DNA from: Candidatus Methylopumilus sp.
Lineage (GTDB): Bacteria > Pseudomonadota > Gammaproteobacteria > Burkholderiales > Methylophilaceae
Direction: 5' to 3'
DNA: 42,170 bases
Assembly: GCA_009693175.1 (NCBI GenBank)
Contig: SHXT01000011.1
Coordinates: 1-42,170 of the forward strand
The translations under genes and the position numbers were made by a program. Positions 1 to 7,048 of this stretch are shown one piece after another. The notes below the pieces were generated by a model. That model had not been told where the DNA came from and searched no databases. It saw only the letters and a program-made list of their open reading frames with translations. The stretch's first letter is position 1; each line of letters opens with the position of its first letter.

Positions 1-85
1 AAACAAATATACTTTATTCTTGTAATAAATTATTTACATTTAAGATCGAAGATAATTAACCTTTCTATTTAAAAAAATCAATTAA

Positions 86-607
86 TTGTTTAATTTTTTA
101 AAAATATTCTTTTTTTGTATTGCTATTATTTTTAGCCTTTCGATGAAGGCTTTTGGTGGTGCAAATAATCAAGTGCAAAAGGTTGAGCCAGATACAAACT
201 CCTCTGTCGGTACTGAGCTTAATAAACTTAAAGAAAATAGCGAATTATCACCCGCAGAGCGAGCGAGAATAAGGCGTGCACTTGCTGATTACGGCAGATC
301 GTCAGGTAAAGAAAGTCACATCATTGAAGAAAAACAAAGAGAAATGTTAAAAGGCCTTGTAGCTCGCTTTATTGGCTGTGACGAAGATGATGATGATACG
401 CTCGACTTGTCAGAAACAATAAAATGCTTGCCACAGGTAGCCCGTCAATTTAATCGTCTAGATATTGATGAAAATGAAGTGATTTCCCTCGATGAGCTTG
501 CATTTTTAGCGAAAGAGTTTGAAAAAAATCGTGCACCTCAACATCCTATAGAAACTAACAAACACAAAAACAATCAAGCCTCAACAGGCTCTAAAACACC
601 TATATAA
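86..607 (+). CDS. exported EF-hand calcium-binding protein
   Basis: A 173-residue protein with a hydrophobic N-terminus (residues 5-20) that looks like a signal peptide, so it probably acts in the periplasm or at the envelope. Two EF-hand loops are visible. The first spans D99-E110 with ligands at D99, D101, D103, T105, D107 and E110. The second spans D126-E137 with D126, D128, N130, V132, S134 and E137. Both fit the 12-residue canonical spacing. Cysteines 98 and 114 flank the first loop and could form a disulfide. The Lys/Gln/Asn-rich tail looks disordered. The start is TTG; the next Met (residue 20) would remove the signal peptide. No clear ribosome site is seen. Calcium binding is supported by the motif, but the biological role is unknown. 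The next gene follows after 37 bases on the same strand. Confidence 0.75.
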   Translation: MFNFLKIFFFCIAIIFSLSMKAFGGANNQVQKVEPDTNSSVGTELNKLKENSELSPAERARIRRALADYGRSSGKESHIIEEKQREMLKGLVARFIGCDEDDDDTLDLSETIKCLPQVARQFNRLDIDENEVISLDELAFLAKEFEKNRAPQHPIETNKHKNNQASTGSKTPI

Positions 608-644
608 ATTAATCCTTAGTGAATCTTAGTTAAAATAGATCGCT

Positions 645-1775
645 ATGGCTCGCGTCGAATTTCAATCTAGTTTTAAAGACATTAATCAAGAAGCATGGAA
701 TAGACTTACAAAATCTAATCCATTTTTAAGAATTGAATTTTTTCAATCTCTCGAAGAGTCCGGTTCCATTAATGCAAATACAGGATGGCATTCTTTTCCA
801 ATCACTGTGACCGATAAAGATAATCTCATTGGAGCATCGCCATTATTTTTAAAAGAGCATTCTTATGGGGAATATGTATTTGATTCTTCTTGGGCCCAGG
901 CTTATCAACAATATGGGCAATCTTATTACCCAAAAATAGTATCATGCATACCCTTTACACCTGCCACAGGACCCAGAATATTTGGCGTAAATCAAACAAT
1001 TAGAAATAACATACTGCAGCACATCGAAGAAATTTCACAAAAAAATAAGATGTCATCCGCTCACGTTTTATTTTGTAATGAAGATGAACAAGATATTTAT
1101 CACAATACAAAATGGATGCCTCGACGAGGCGTTCAATTTAAATGGTTAAATAAAAACTACAATCATTTTGAAGAATTTTTATCTAATCTTTCTCATGATA
1201 AACGAAAAAAAATTAAGCAAGAGAGGAAAAAAATTAAAAAATTAGGGTTAAATATAAAAAAAATAAAAGGATCTGAAATTACTGAAGCCGATCTTGATTT
1301 TTTTTATACATGTTATTGCAATACTTACAATGAACATCATTCACAGCCCTATCTCACAAGAAGTTTTTTTAGTCTTATTACAGAAAGAATGCCAGAGTCT
1401 ATATTGTTGGTGTTAGCTAATAAAGCAGACTCGCCAGTCGCAGGGTCATTTTTTATATATGATGAAAAAACTTTATATGGAAGATATTGGGGGGCTAAAA
1501 ATTTTTATCCAGGATTGCATTTCGAGCTTTCATATTATCAAGGACAAGAATTTTGTATTGAAAATAAAATTAATGCTTTTGAAGGTGGGGCGCAAGGTGA
1601 GCATAAACTTGCAAGAGGCTTCGAGCCATTTAATACATTTTCATTTCATAAAATTTTTGATGAAAGATTTGAGCAGGCTATCAAAGATTTTTTAAGCAGA
1701 GAAAATAATAATATCGAGCTTTATACAAACGAACTTAATGAAAGAGTTCCTTACAAAGCCGAATTAAATCTATGA
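645..1775 (+). CDS. FemAB-like / DUF482 GNAT-superfamily protein
   Basis: A 376-residue soluble protein resembling the PF04339 family (DUF482, often labelled peptidoglycan biosynthesis/recognition or GNAT N-acetyltransferase). Family-like segments include an N-terminal region around 'NPFLRIEFFQSLEESG', a central 'LSHDKRKKIKQERKK' basic stretch, and a C-terminal 'FEGGAQGEHKLARGF' motif. The family shares a FemAB-like double GNAT fold, which in relatives moves an acyl or aminoacyl group; the substrate is not known here. ATG start with no obvious Shine-Dalgarno. It is probably co-transcribed with the EF-hand gene upstream and converges on the tRNA-Met gene, whose 3' end is 16 bases past the stop. 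Family assignment is fairly sure; the reaction is not. Confidence 0.8.
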   Translation: MARVEFQSSFKDINQEAWNRLTKSNPFLRIEFFQSLEESGSINANTGWHSFPITVTDKDNLIGASPLFLKEHSYGEYVFDSSWAQAYQQYGQSYYPKIVSCIPFTPATGPRIFGVNQTIRNNILQHIEEISQKNKMSSAHVLFCNEDEQDIYHNTKWMPRRGVQFKWLNKNYNHFEEFLSNLSHDKRKKIKQERKKIKKLGLNIKKIKGSEITEADLDFFYTCYCNTYNEHHSQPYLTRSFFSLITERMPESILLVLANKADSPVAGSFFIYDEKTLYGRYWGAKNFYPGLHFELSYYQGQEFCIENKINAFEGGAQGEHKLARGFEPFNTFSFHKIFDERFEQAIKDFLSRENNNIELYTNELNERVPYKAELNL

Positions 1776-1791
1776 TGATATTTTTAAAAGA

Positions 1792-1868
1792 TGGTGGTGA
1801 TGGAGGGAATTGAACCCTCGACCTCAGGATTATGAATCCTGCGCTCTAACCGGCTGAGCTACATCACC
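1792..1868 (-). tRNA. tRNA-Met (CAT), elongator type
   Basis: A 77-base tRNA with encoded CCA. The acceptor stem GGTGATG pairs perfectly with CATCACC, followed by discriminator A and CCA (1794-1792). The anticodon stem CAGGA/TCCTG encloses loop TTCATAA with anticodon CAT. The TTCAATT T-loop and D-arm AGCTCAGCCGGTTAGAGC are normal. A paired first acceptor base pair rules out initiator fMet. A CAT anticodon could also be tRNA-Ile2 (lysidine-modified), which is less likely from overall resemblance. It lies downstream of ychF and has its own promoter in the 65-base gap. Confidence 0.93.
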
Positions 1869-1894
1869 ATTTTGCGAACTAAATAAAGCGTTGA

Positions 1895-1923
1895 ATTATA
1901 TTTTTTTAAGTACTTAAAGTCAA
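1895..1923 (-). promoter_or_regulatory. sigma-70 promoter for tRNA-Met
   Basis: Read on the minus strand, the -35 TTGACT (1923-1918) and -10 TATAAT (1900-1895) are separated by exactly 17 bases, near consensus. The -35 starts 11 bases after the ychF stop codon, and the predicted start of transcription is about 20 bases upstream of the mature tRNA 5' end. The spacer contains the palindrome TTTAAGTACTTAAA, which by itself might be mistaken for a terminator stem. Confidence 0.75.
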
Positions 1924-1933
1924 AGTTTGATCA

Positions 1934-3019
1934 TTACACATTAAATCTGAAATGCATAACATCACCATTTTGAACAATATATTCTTTGCCTTCGAGGCGC
2001 ATTTTCCCTCTCTCTTTTGATTTCTGTTCACCGTTATATGCAATAAAGTCATTGTATGAAATCACTTCAGCACGAATAAAACCTTTTTCAAAATCTGTAT
2101 GAATGACACCAGCAGCCTCAGGTGCCGTTGCACCTTTCTTTACTGTCCAGGCCCTTACCTCTTTGACGCCGGCAGTAAAATATGTTTGTAATCCTAATAG
2201 TTCATATGCTGCTCTAATAACTCTATCAAGACCTGGCTCTTTTAAACCAAGCTCATTTAAAAATATAGCTTTATCTGCATCTTCTAAATCAGCGATCTCA
2301 GCTTCAATTTTTGCGCAAATTGAAATCACAGGAAGGTTTTCTTTTTGACCTAAAGTTTTAAGTGAATCTAATATAGGGTTATTAGTAAATCCAGTTTCAT
2401 TTACATTAGCTACAAACATGACGGGCTTTACAGTAATAAGACAAAGTGGCCTAATAAGTTTGAGTTCATCTTGATCTAGATTTAAATTTCTTACGAGCTT
2501 TCCCTGATCTAGATGTGCTGTAATCTTATTAAGGATCGTAAGAAGTTGAATTGCTTGTTTGTCACCTGATTTAGCTTTTTTATTTTCACGTTGAATTGTT
2601 TTGTCTACTGTTTCCATATCAGCTAAGATCAGCTCTGTATTAATGACTTCAATATCAGAAAGCGGATCCACTTTGCCTGATACATGAACGATATTATCGT
2701 CTTGGAAGCAGCGAACCACATGCACAATTGCATCTGTTTCTCTAATGTTAGCTAAAAATTTATTGCCAAGACCTTCACCTTTAGATGCCCCAGCTACAAG
2801 GCCAGCGATATCAACAAACTCGACAATTGCAGGCTGAGTCTTTTCTGGATTTACGATTGCTTTCAGTTTTTCAATTCTAGGATCCGGTACTTCAACGATA
2901 CCAATGTTTGGCTCTATAGTACAAAATGGATAATTTTCTGCAGCAATACTTGCTTTGGTAATCGCATTGAATAACGTAGATTTTCCAACGTTAGGTAAAC
3001 CAACAATTCCACATTTCAT
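1934..3019 (-). CDS. ychF: redox-regulated ribosome-binding ATPase YchF (Obg family)
   Basis: A 361-residue P-loop NTPase of the Obg/YchF group. The G1 loop GLPNVGKST (residues 7-15) is at the N-terminus, the G3 DIAGLV motif is near residue 70, a helical hairpin insertion sits mid-protein, and a C-terminal TGS domain (ending in '[12 protein letters not shown]') is present. YchF prefers ATP to GTP because its G4 motif differs from NKxD. It associates with ribosomes and with stress responses in characterised bacteria. Length matches the family (about 363). ATG start, 12 bases after the pth stop, so it forms a pth-ychF unit. A tRNA-Met gene with its own promoter follows. Confidence 0.96.
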   Translation of the reverse strand: MKCGIVGLPNVGKSTLFNAITKASIAAENYPFCTIEPNIGIVEVPDPRIEKLKAIVNPEKTQPAIVEFVDIAGLVAGASKGEGLGNKFLANIRETDAIVHVVRCFQDDNIVHVSGKVDPLSDIEVINTELILADMETVDKTIQRENKKAKSGDKQAIQLLTILNKITAHLDQGKLVRNLNLDQDELKLIRPLCLITVKPVMFVANVNETGFTNNPILDSLKTLGQKENLPVISICAKIEAEIADLEDADKAIFLNELGLKEPGLDRVIRAAYELLGLQTYFTAGVKEVRAWTVKKGATAPEAAGVIHTDFEKGFIRAEVISYNDFIAYNGEQKSKERGKMRLEGKEYIVQNGDVMHFRFNV

Positions 3020-3031
3020 AGTTTGTTTTCT

Positions 3032-3607
3032 TTATTTATTTGTATGAAGACTAAGCATGGCTTTTTCAAATTGGCCAGATACAATTTCATTAAAAATTTT
3101 ACTACTTGTTTCTATCGATTCATTAATCAGATCTTTTTCTTTTGATGAAGGATCTTTTAAAACATAATCTACAACCAAATGTTTTTCGCCTGGATGACCA
3201 ATACCAATTTTTAGTCGCCAAAAATCTTGAGAACCAATAAATGCAAAAATACTTTTTAACCCGTTGTGTCCGCCATGGCTTCCACCAAATTTAAGCTTGG
3301 TTTGTCCAACATTAAGATCAAGGTCATCGTGAATCACTACGATTTCATTCGGAGTAATTTTATAAAAATTTGTAATGGCTGCCAGTGATTTTCCACTGCC
3401 ATTCATGTATGTATTAGGTTTTGCCAGATAGAATTCATGTGCATTAGAAGATTTTCCAATACTGGCAAAAAATTTATCGCTATTTTGTAAATTAATATTG
3501 TGACCACGAGCTATCAGATCAATCCACCAAAATCCTGCATTATGTCTAGTGTCGGTGTATTTCTCACCTAAATTTCCAAGACCTAAAAATAATTTAATAT
3601 TGTTCAT
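3032..3607 (-). CDS. pth: peptidyl-tRNA hydrolase
   Basis: Cleaves peptidyl-tRNA released from stalled ribosomes, recycling tRNA in the cytoplasm. From the chosen ATG the protein has 191 residues and begins 'MNNIKLFLGLGNLGEKY', the usual family start. The active-site segment TRHNAGF and the 'IHDDLDLNVG' and 'GSHGGHNGLKSI' motifs are present. A GTG 18 bases upstream would add six residues but lies inside the arm of a terminator hairpin, so it is rejected. The ATG at 3607 is only a couple of bases beyond the terminator U-tract and lacks a Shine-Dalgarno. Most pth mRNA should therefore come from read-through of prs-rplY transcripts. ychF follows after 12 bases. Confidence 0.95.
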   Translation of the reverse strand: MNNIKLFLGLGNLGEKYTDTRHNAGFWWIDLIARGHNINLQNSDKFFASIGKSSNAHEFYLAKPNTYMNGSGKSLAAITNFYKITPNEIVVIHDDLDLNVGQTKLKFGGSHGGHNGLKSIFAFIGSQDFWRLKIGIGHPGEKHLVVDYVLKDPSSKEKDLINESIETSSKIFNEIVSGQFEKAMLSLHTNK

Positions 3608-3609
3608 AT

Positions 3610-3647
3610 AAAAAATAAGGCGCACTTTAAATATTTAAGTGCGCCTT
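3610..3647 (-). terminator. intrinsic terminator between rplY and pth
   Basis: On the minus strand an 11-bp perfect stem (AAGGCGCACTT with AAGTGCGCCTT; + strand arms 3617-3627 and 3637-3647) with a 9-base loop is followed by A then TTTTTT. It sits 18 bases past the rplY stop and ends about two bases before the pth ATG. Stem GC content and U-tract fit a Rho-independent terminator. On the plus strand the following T-run is weak, so it acts mainly on minus-strand transcription. Confidence 0.85.
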
Positions 3648-3665
3648 TATTCATATCAGATTAAA

Positions 3666-4400
3666 TTACTTAGCTTTGTCTGACTTGGCTGCACCATCAG
3701 ATGGTTTAGCACCATCAGCTGGTTTAGCACCATCAGCTGGTTTAGCACCGTCTGCTGCTGGAGTACCTTCTGCTACTGGAGCACCATCCGCTGCAACTTC
3801 AGCCGGTTTTACTTCCACTTCCTCAACTACAACTTTTGGTTTAGCTACAGAAGTAACTGCTGCGTCATTATTATGTGCAAGTTGAACGAATTCAACACCT
3901 TCAGCCACTTTAATTTCTGATAAGTGAATTGATTGTCCAATATCAAGGCCTGCTAAATCAACCTCAATAAATTCTGGAAGATTTTTTGGTAAGCATGAGA
4001 TATTTACTTCAGTCATGATGTGAGCCACAATACCACCATTAAGTTTAACGCCAGGTGATACTTCAGCATTAATAAAGTGGAATGGTACTTTTACGTGAAT
4101 TTTTTCATTTTCATTCACGCGTTGAAAGTCAATATGTTGAATCGTGTTTCTCACAGGATGCATTTGATAGTCTCTTAATAAGACAGATTCTTTATTGCCA
4201 TCTAAATTAAGTGTCAAAATAGATGCATGAAATGCTTCATGTCTAAATTGTAAAAATAAAGATTTATGTTCTAGATCAAGCGAGACGGATTCTTTACCAT
4301 CACCATATAAAATTCCAGGAATACTTCCAGCGTGGCGAAGACGGCGGCTCGCACCCGTACCTTTCACATCACGTTTTACTGCATTAATTTCGATTTTCAT
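3666..4400 (-). CDS. rplY: 50S ribosomal protein L25, CTC-type long form
   Basis: bL25 binds 5S rRNA in the large subunit. The 244-residue product has the N-terminal L25 domain (about residues 1-90, with 'GTGASRRLRHAGSIPGILYG'), the C-terminal beta domain of the long CTC form (about 95-185), and a low-complexity tail of about 45 residues rich in Ala, Pro, Asp, Gly and Lys. The tail contains three PADGAK-type units encoded by an 18-bp tandem repeat. ATG start with a strong AAGGAG (4412-4407) six bases upstream. It is 74 bases downstream of prs with no terminator between, so the two are probably co-transcribed, as is common in betaproteobacteria. A strong terminator follows. Confidence 0.96.
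   Translation of the reverse strand: MKIEINAVKRDVKGTGASRRLRHAGSIPGILYGDGKESVSLDLEHKSLFLQFRHEAFHASILTLNLDGNKESVLLRDYQMHPVRNTIQHIDFQRVNENEKIHVKVPFHFINAEVSPGVKLNGGIVAHIMTEVNISCLPKNLPEFIEVDLAGLDIGQSIHLSEIKVAEGVEFVQLAHNNDAAVTSVAKPKVVVEEVEVKPAEVAADGAPVAEGTPAADGAKPADGAKPADGAKPSDGAAKSDKAK
3703..3756 (-). repeat. 18-bp tandem repeat in rplY tail
   Basis: Three consecutive 18-base units (ggtttagcaccatcagct on the plus strand; third copy has three substitutions), at 3703-3720, 3721-3738 and 3739-3756. A degenerate partial copy lies at 3691-3702. Each unit encodes six residues, so copy-number changes keep the L25 reading frame. Confidence 0.9.
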
Positions 4401-4417
4401 TTAATACTCCTTAAATA

Positions 4418-4440
4418 AATCTGCATTCCGCGACCAGATT
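4418..4440 (-). other. possible hairpin in rplY leader
   Basis: In the prs-rplY gap, AATCTG (4418-4423) can pair with CAGATT (4435-4440) just upstream of the rplY Shine-Dalgarno. A second small hairpin, TTGGTC/GACCAA (4452-4457 and 4463-4468), lies farther up. Neither has a U-tract, so neither is a terminator. A leader structure acting on L25 translation is possible but unproven. Confidence 0.25.
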
Positions 4441-4474
4441 GCAGTAGTTCATTGGTCAAAACGACCAAATTTGT

Positions 4475-5425
4475 TTATTCCATAAAAAGTGAACTTACGG
4501 AATCACCTTGGCTGATTCGACGAATCGTTTCTGCCAAAAGTTCGGCAACACTAAGCTGCCTAATTTTTTTACATGCTATCGCCGTTTTACTAAGCGGGAT
4601 TGTATTTGTTACAACCAATTCATCAAGCTCTGACTCGGTAATAATTTTTGTGGCATCGCCAGAAAGAATAGGGTGTGTTGCATAAGCCACAACTTTAATT
4701 GCGCCATTCTTTTTTAAAGCCGACGCAGCTTCACAAAGTGTATTTGCTGTATCAACCATATCATCAATAATGACGCAGGTTCTATTTTCAACCTCACCAA
4801 TAATATTCATAACTTTAGAAACATTAGGTTTAGGCCTACGTTTATCAATAATCGCAAGATCAGACCCTAATTGTTTTGCACAGGCTCTTGCTCTTACTAC
4901 TCCACCCACATCAGGGGACACGACTACAAGATTTTTATGCTTCTGTTCCAGCAAATCTTTGAGAAGCACGGGTGTTGCGTAAATATTATCTACAGGGATA
5001 TCAAAAAATCCCTGAATCTGGTCTGAATGAAGATCCATAGTGAGAAGCCTATCCACGCCGACCGTTGTCAGCATATTGGCAACCACTTTAGCGGTAATCG
5101 CAACACGTGCTGATCTCGGTCTTCTATCCTGTCTTGAGTAACCAAGGTAAGGAATTGCCGCTGTAATTCTTGATGCAGATGATCTTCTTAAAGCATCTAC
5201 AATCACCATAATTTCCATTAAATTATCATTAATTGGGTGACTTGTAGACTGCAATACGAATACATCTCTGCCGCGCACATTTTCGAGAAGTTCAACCATG
5301 ACTTCGCCATCGCTGAATCGACCCACATCGGTGCGGCCAAGATTAATACCTAAGTCATTAGCAACCTGCTCAGCAAGAACGGGATTAGCATTACCAGTGA
5401 ATATCATTACGCTGTTATTATCCAA
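4475..5425 (-). CDS. prs: ribose-phosphate pyrophosphokinase (PRPP synthetase)
   Basis: Makes PRPP from ribose 5-phosphate and ATP, feeding purine, pyrimidine, NAD, histidine and tryptophan synthesis. The 316-residue length fits bacterial class I Prs. Visible motifs are '[18 protein letters not shown]' near the start, '[10 protein letters not shown]' with the catalytic loop 'KRRPKPN', and the PRPP-binding '[14 protein letters not shown]'. The chosen start is a TTG at 5425 preceded by AGGA at a suitable distance; an ATG six codons later has no ribosome site. It starts 37 bases after the tRNA-Gln 3' end and continues into rplY, fitting the ispE - tRNA-Gln - prs - rplY order of betaproteobacteria. 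Confidence 0.96.
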   Translation of the reverse strand: MDNNSVMIFTGNANPVLAEQVANDLGINLGRTDVGRFSDGEVMVELLENVRGRDVFVLQSTSHPINDNLMEIMVIVDALRRSSASRITAAIPYLGYSRQDRRPRSARVAITAKVVANMLTTVGVDRLLTMDLHSDQIQGFFDIPVDNIYATPVLLKDLLEQKHKNLVVVSPDVGGVVRARACAKQLGSDLAIIDKRRPKPNVSKVMNIIGEVENRTCVIIDDMVDTANTLCEAASALKKNGAIKVVAYATHPILSGDATKIITESELDELVVTNTIPLSKTAIACKKIRQLSVAELLAETIRRISQGDSVSSLFME

Positions 5426-5462
5426 AGTCTCGGTCCTAGTTATTTGTGATCAATCTTTAAAA

Positions 5463-5539
5463 TGGCAGGGGAGGAAGGATTCGAACCTTCGCATGCTGGA
5501 ATCAAAATCCAGTGCCTTAACCAGCTTGGCGACTCCCCT
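5463..5539 (-). tRNA. tRNA-Gln (TTG)
   Basis: A 77-base tRNA with encoded CCA. Acceptor AGGGGAG pairs with CTCCCCT, then discriminator G and CCA. The anticodon stem CTGGA/TCCAG encloses loop TTTTGAT, anticodon TTG. D-arm and GGTTCGAATCC T-arm are normal. The gene lies three bases past the ispE stop and 37 bases before prs, so it is probably cut from a mixed mRNA/tRNA transcript. Confidence 0.95.
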
Positions 5540-5542
5540 ATA

Positions 5543-6430
5543 TTATTCGGTATCCAACATTAAATTAAAATGTGGATGATTATTTAATCCCCTAACTACA
5601 AAGCCCAGCGTATCTTTAGGCCTTTTTTCTACCAGTATTTTGCCCTTATTTATCGAGTCTAAGGTAATAAAAAGACATGATCCAGAACCTGTCATTTTTG
5701 CGTTGCCGAACTGTTTTAACCAGTCAAAAACAAGGGAAATTCCCTTAAATCTTTTTAAGACACCTTTTTCTAAATCATTGGTCAAATTTTCAAGGTCCAA
5801 TTCATTGGAAAAGCCTGCTATTTTCAATGGAATCCGGTCTTTTGTCAATTCAAGTGACCTAAAAACCTCCTGGGTAGAAACCTTTTCATTCGGCGCTATA
5901 ACAAGGTAATCTTGAGGAGTATTTAAGAAGGAGGTAAGTTTTTCACCTATACCTTCGCCCCAAGCATTTTGACCAAAAATAAAGAATGGAACGTCTGCCC
6001 CGAGCTGAAGGCCTAAGTTGTGTAGTTCATTTTGAGTTAATTGGCAATGCCATAAGACATTAAGTGCTATAAGTGTCGTTGCAGCATCAGAGCTTCCACC
6101 GCCAAGACCTCCACCCATAGGGATATTTTTTTCGATATAGATATCTGCACCCAAGGTGCTCCGTGCGAATGATTTTAATAATTGAGCTGCTTTTATGCTC
6201 AAGTCATGCTCTTCTGGAATGTTTAAATCTTTAGATATACGGCGAATCTGTCCCGAGATATTTGTTTTAATGAAAAGTTTGTCATAAAGGTCAATTAACT
6301 GAAATACCGTTTGAATGTTGTAATAACCATCGGTTCTTCGGCGAATTACATGAAGAAATAGGTTTAATTTAGCGGGGGCTAAAAATTCTTTATAACCTTC
6401 TTCTATGAATTTATTTGCCAGCAATGTCAA
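5543..6430 (-). CDS. ispE: 4-diphosphocytidyl-2-C-methyl-D-erythritol kinase
   Basis: GHMP-family kinase of the MEP isoprenoid pathway, phosphorylating CDP-ME at the 2-hydroxyl with ATP. The 295-residue protein has the N-terminal 'APAKLNLFLHV' motif, the ATP-binding glycine-rich loop PMGGGLGGGSSDA (about residues 104-116) and a C-terminal 'AKMTGSGSCLF' motif. No ATG lies near the N-terminus. A TTG at 6430, preceded by GGAAGAG at about four bases, is the best start and overlaps the end of lolB by 20 bases. The lolB-ispE pairing is typical for beta- and gammaproteobacteria. The tRNA-Gln gene follows at once. Confidence 0.94.
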   Translation of the reverse strand: MTLLANKFIEEGYKEFLAPAKLNLFLHVIRRRTDGYYNIQTVFQLIDLYDKLFIKTNISGQIRRISKDLNIPEEHDLSIKAAQLLKSFARSTLGADIYIEKNIPMGGGLGGGSSDAATTLIALNVLWHCQLTQNELHNLGLQLGADVPFFIFGQNAWGEGIGEKLTSFLNTPQDYLVIAPNEKVSTQEVFRSLELTKDRIPLKIAGFSNELDLENLTNDLEKGVLKRFKGISLVFDWLKQFGNAKMTGSGSCLFITLDSINKGKILVEKRPKDTLGFVVRGLNNHPHFNLMLDTE

Positions 6431-7028
6431 GAATCTCTTCCACTAAAAAATTAAAACTAAACGTCCCTTGAGAGATTAGTATTTTAGAAGGGATTGTGAA
6501 TCCATTTTGTGTTTTAAAAGCGTTGATATTGATATTCCAATCATTATCATAAAAATGAATAGGGCGATTAAGATGATTATCATCTTTATGTAAATTATTA
6601 ATTCGTTCGATATGATTTGTAATGAGATGCCTAAAAAGATCGGGAGAAATATTCTTTCCGAATAAGGATTGGATATATTGATCAAAGTCATTACCTGATA
6701 AAATTTTTCCATGCATATCAATAATGCGTTTGTCATTTTCTGAGTAAATAATTTTTGCGATTTGATTATTAAAAGGAGAAAAAATATCAATCTCATCTTG
6801 ATTATCTTTATAGTGCCAAATAAATCGACCTGAGCCACCTTTATCATCGAGGACATAAGCAAACTTAGCTTTTAAGGAGAACTCTTCAACGAATTGATTT
6901 TCATTAAGCACTTGTGCCATTTCAATAGAAGATGAATGGGGTCTAAATATTTTAAAAGGGCCGTTAAGTGTTGCGCAACCTGAGATTATGAGCGCTGTTA
7001 AAAAGAGAACAGTAGAATTTAAATTCAC
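6411..7028 (-). CDS. lolB: outer-membrane lipoprotein receptor LolB
   Basis: LolB accepts lipoproteins from LolA and inserts them into the inner leaflet of the outer membrane. The 205-residue precursor has a lipoprotein signal ending in ISGC, which makes Cys18 the lipidation site. The rest fits the LolB beta-barrel-like fold ('FSLKAKFAYVLDDKGGSGRFIWHYKDNQDEIDIFSPF', quoted here as family-like in its F-x-W pattern around residues 50-75). Sequence similarity in this family is low, so neighbour ispE and length are important support. It begins 20 bases after the TPR gene and overlaps ispE. Confidence 0.85.
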   Translation of the reverse strand: MNLNSTVLFLTALIISGCATLNGPFKIFRPHSSSIEMAQVLNENQFVEEFSLKAKFAYVLDDKGGSGRFIWHYKDNQDEIDIFSPFNNQIAKIIYSENDKRIIDMHGKILSGNDFDQYIQSLFGKNISPDLFRHLITNHIERINNLHKDDNHLNRPIHFYDNDWNININAFKTQNGFTIPSKILISQGTFSFNFLVEEILDIAGK

Positions 7029-7048
7029 TTAAATGCTGCTTTTAAGAA

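Noticed and set aside
1792-1868. Initiator tRNA-fMet or tRNA-Ile2
   Set aside because: The first acceptor pair is matched and the anticodon stem lacks the GGG/CCC run, so not initiator; Ile2 cannot be fully excluded but looks less likely.
1905-1918. Palindrome TTTAAGTACTTAAA as ychF terminator
   Set aside because: It is AT-only and lies within the spacer of a near-consensus promoter, with no U-run in the right place.
3608-3625. GTG-initiated longer pth
   Set aside because: The six extra codons fall in the arm and U-tract of the rplY terminator and are not part of the conserved Pth N-terminus.
4452-4468. TTGGTC/GACCAA hairpin after prs as a terminator
   Set aside because: The stem is only six base pairs and no U-run follows on the minus strand; prs and rplY are probably co-transcribed.
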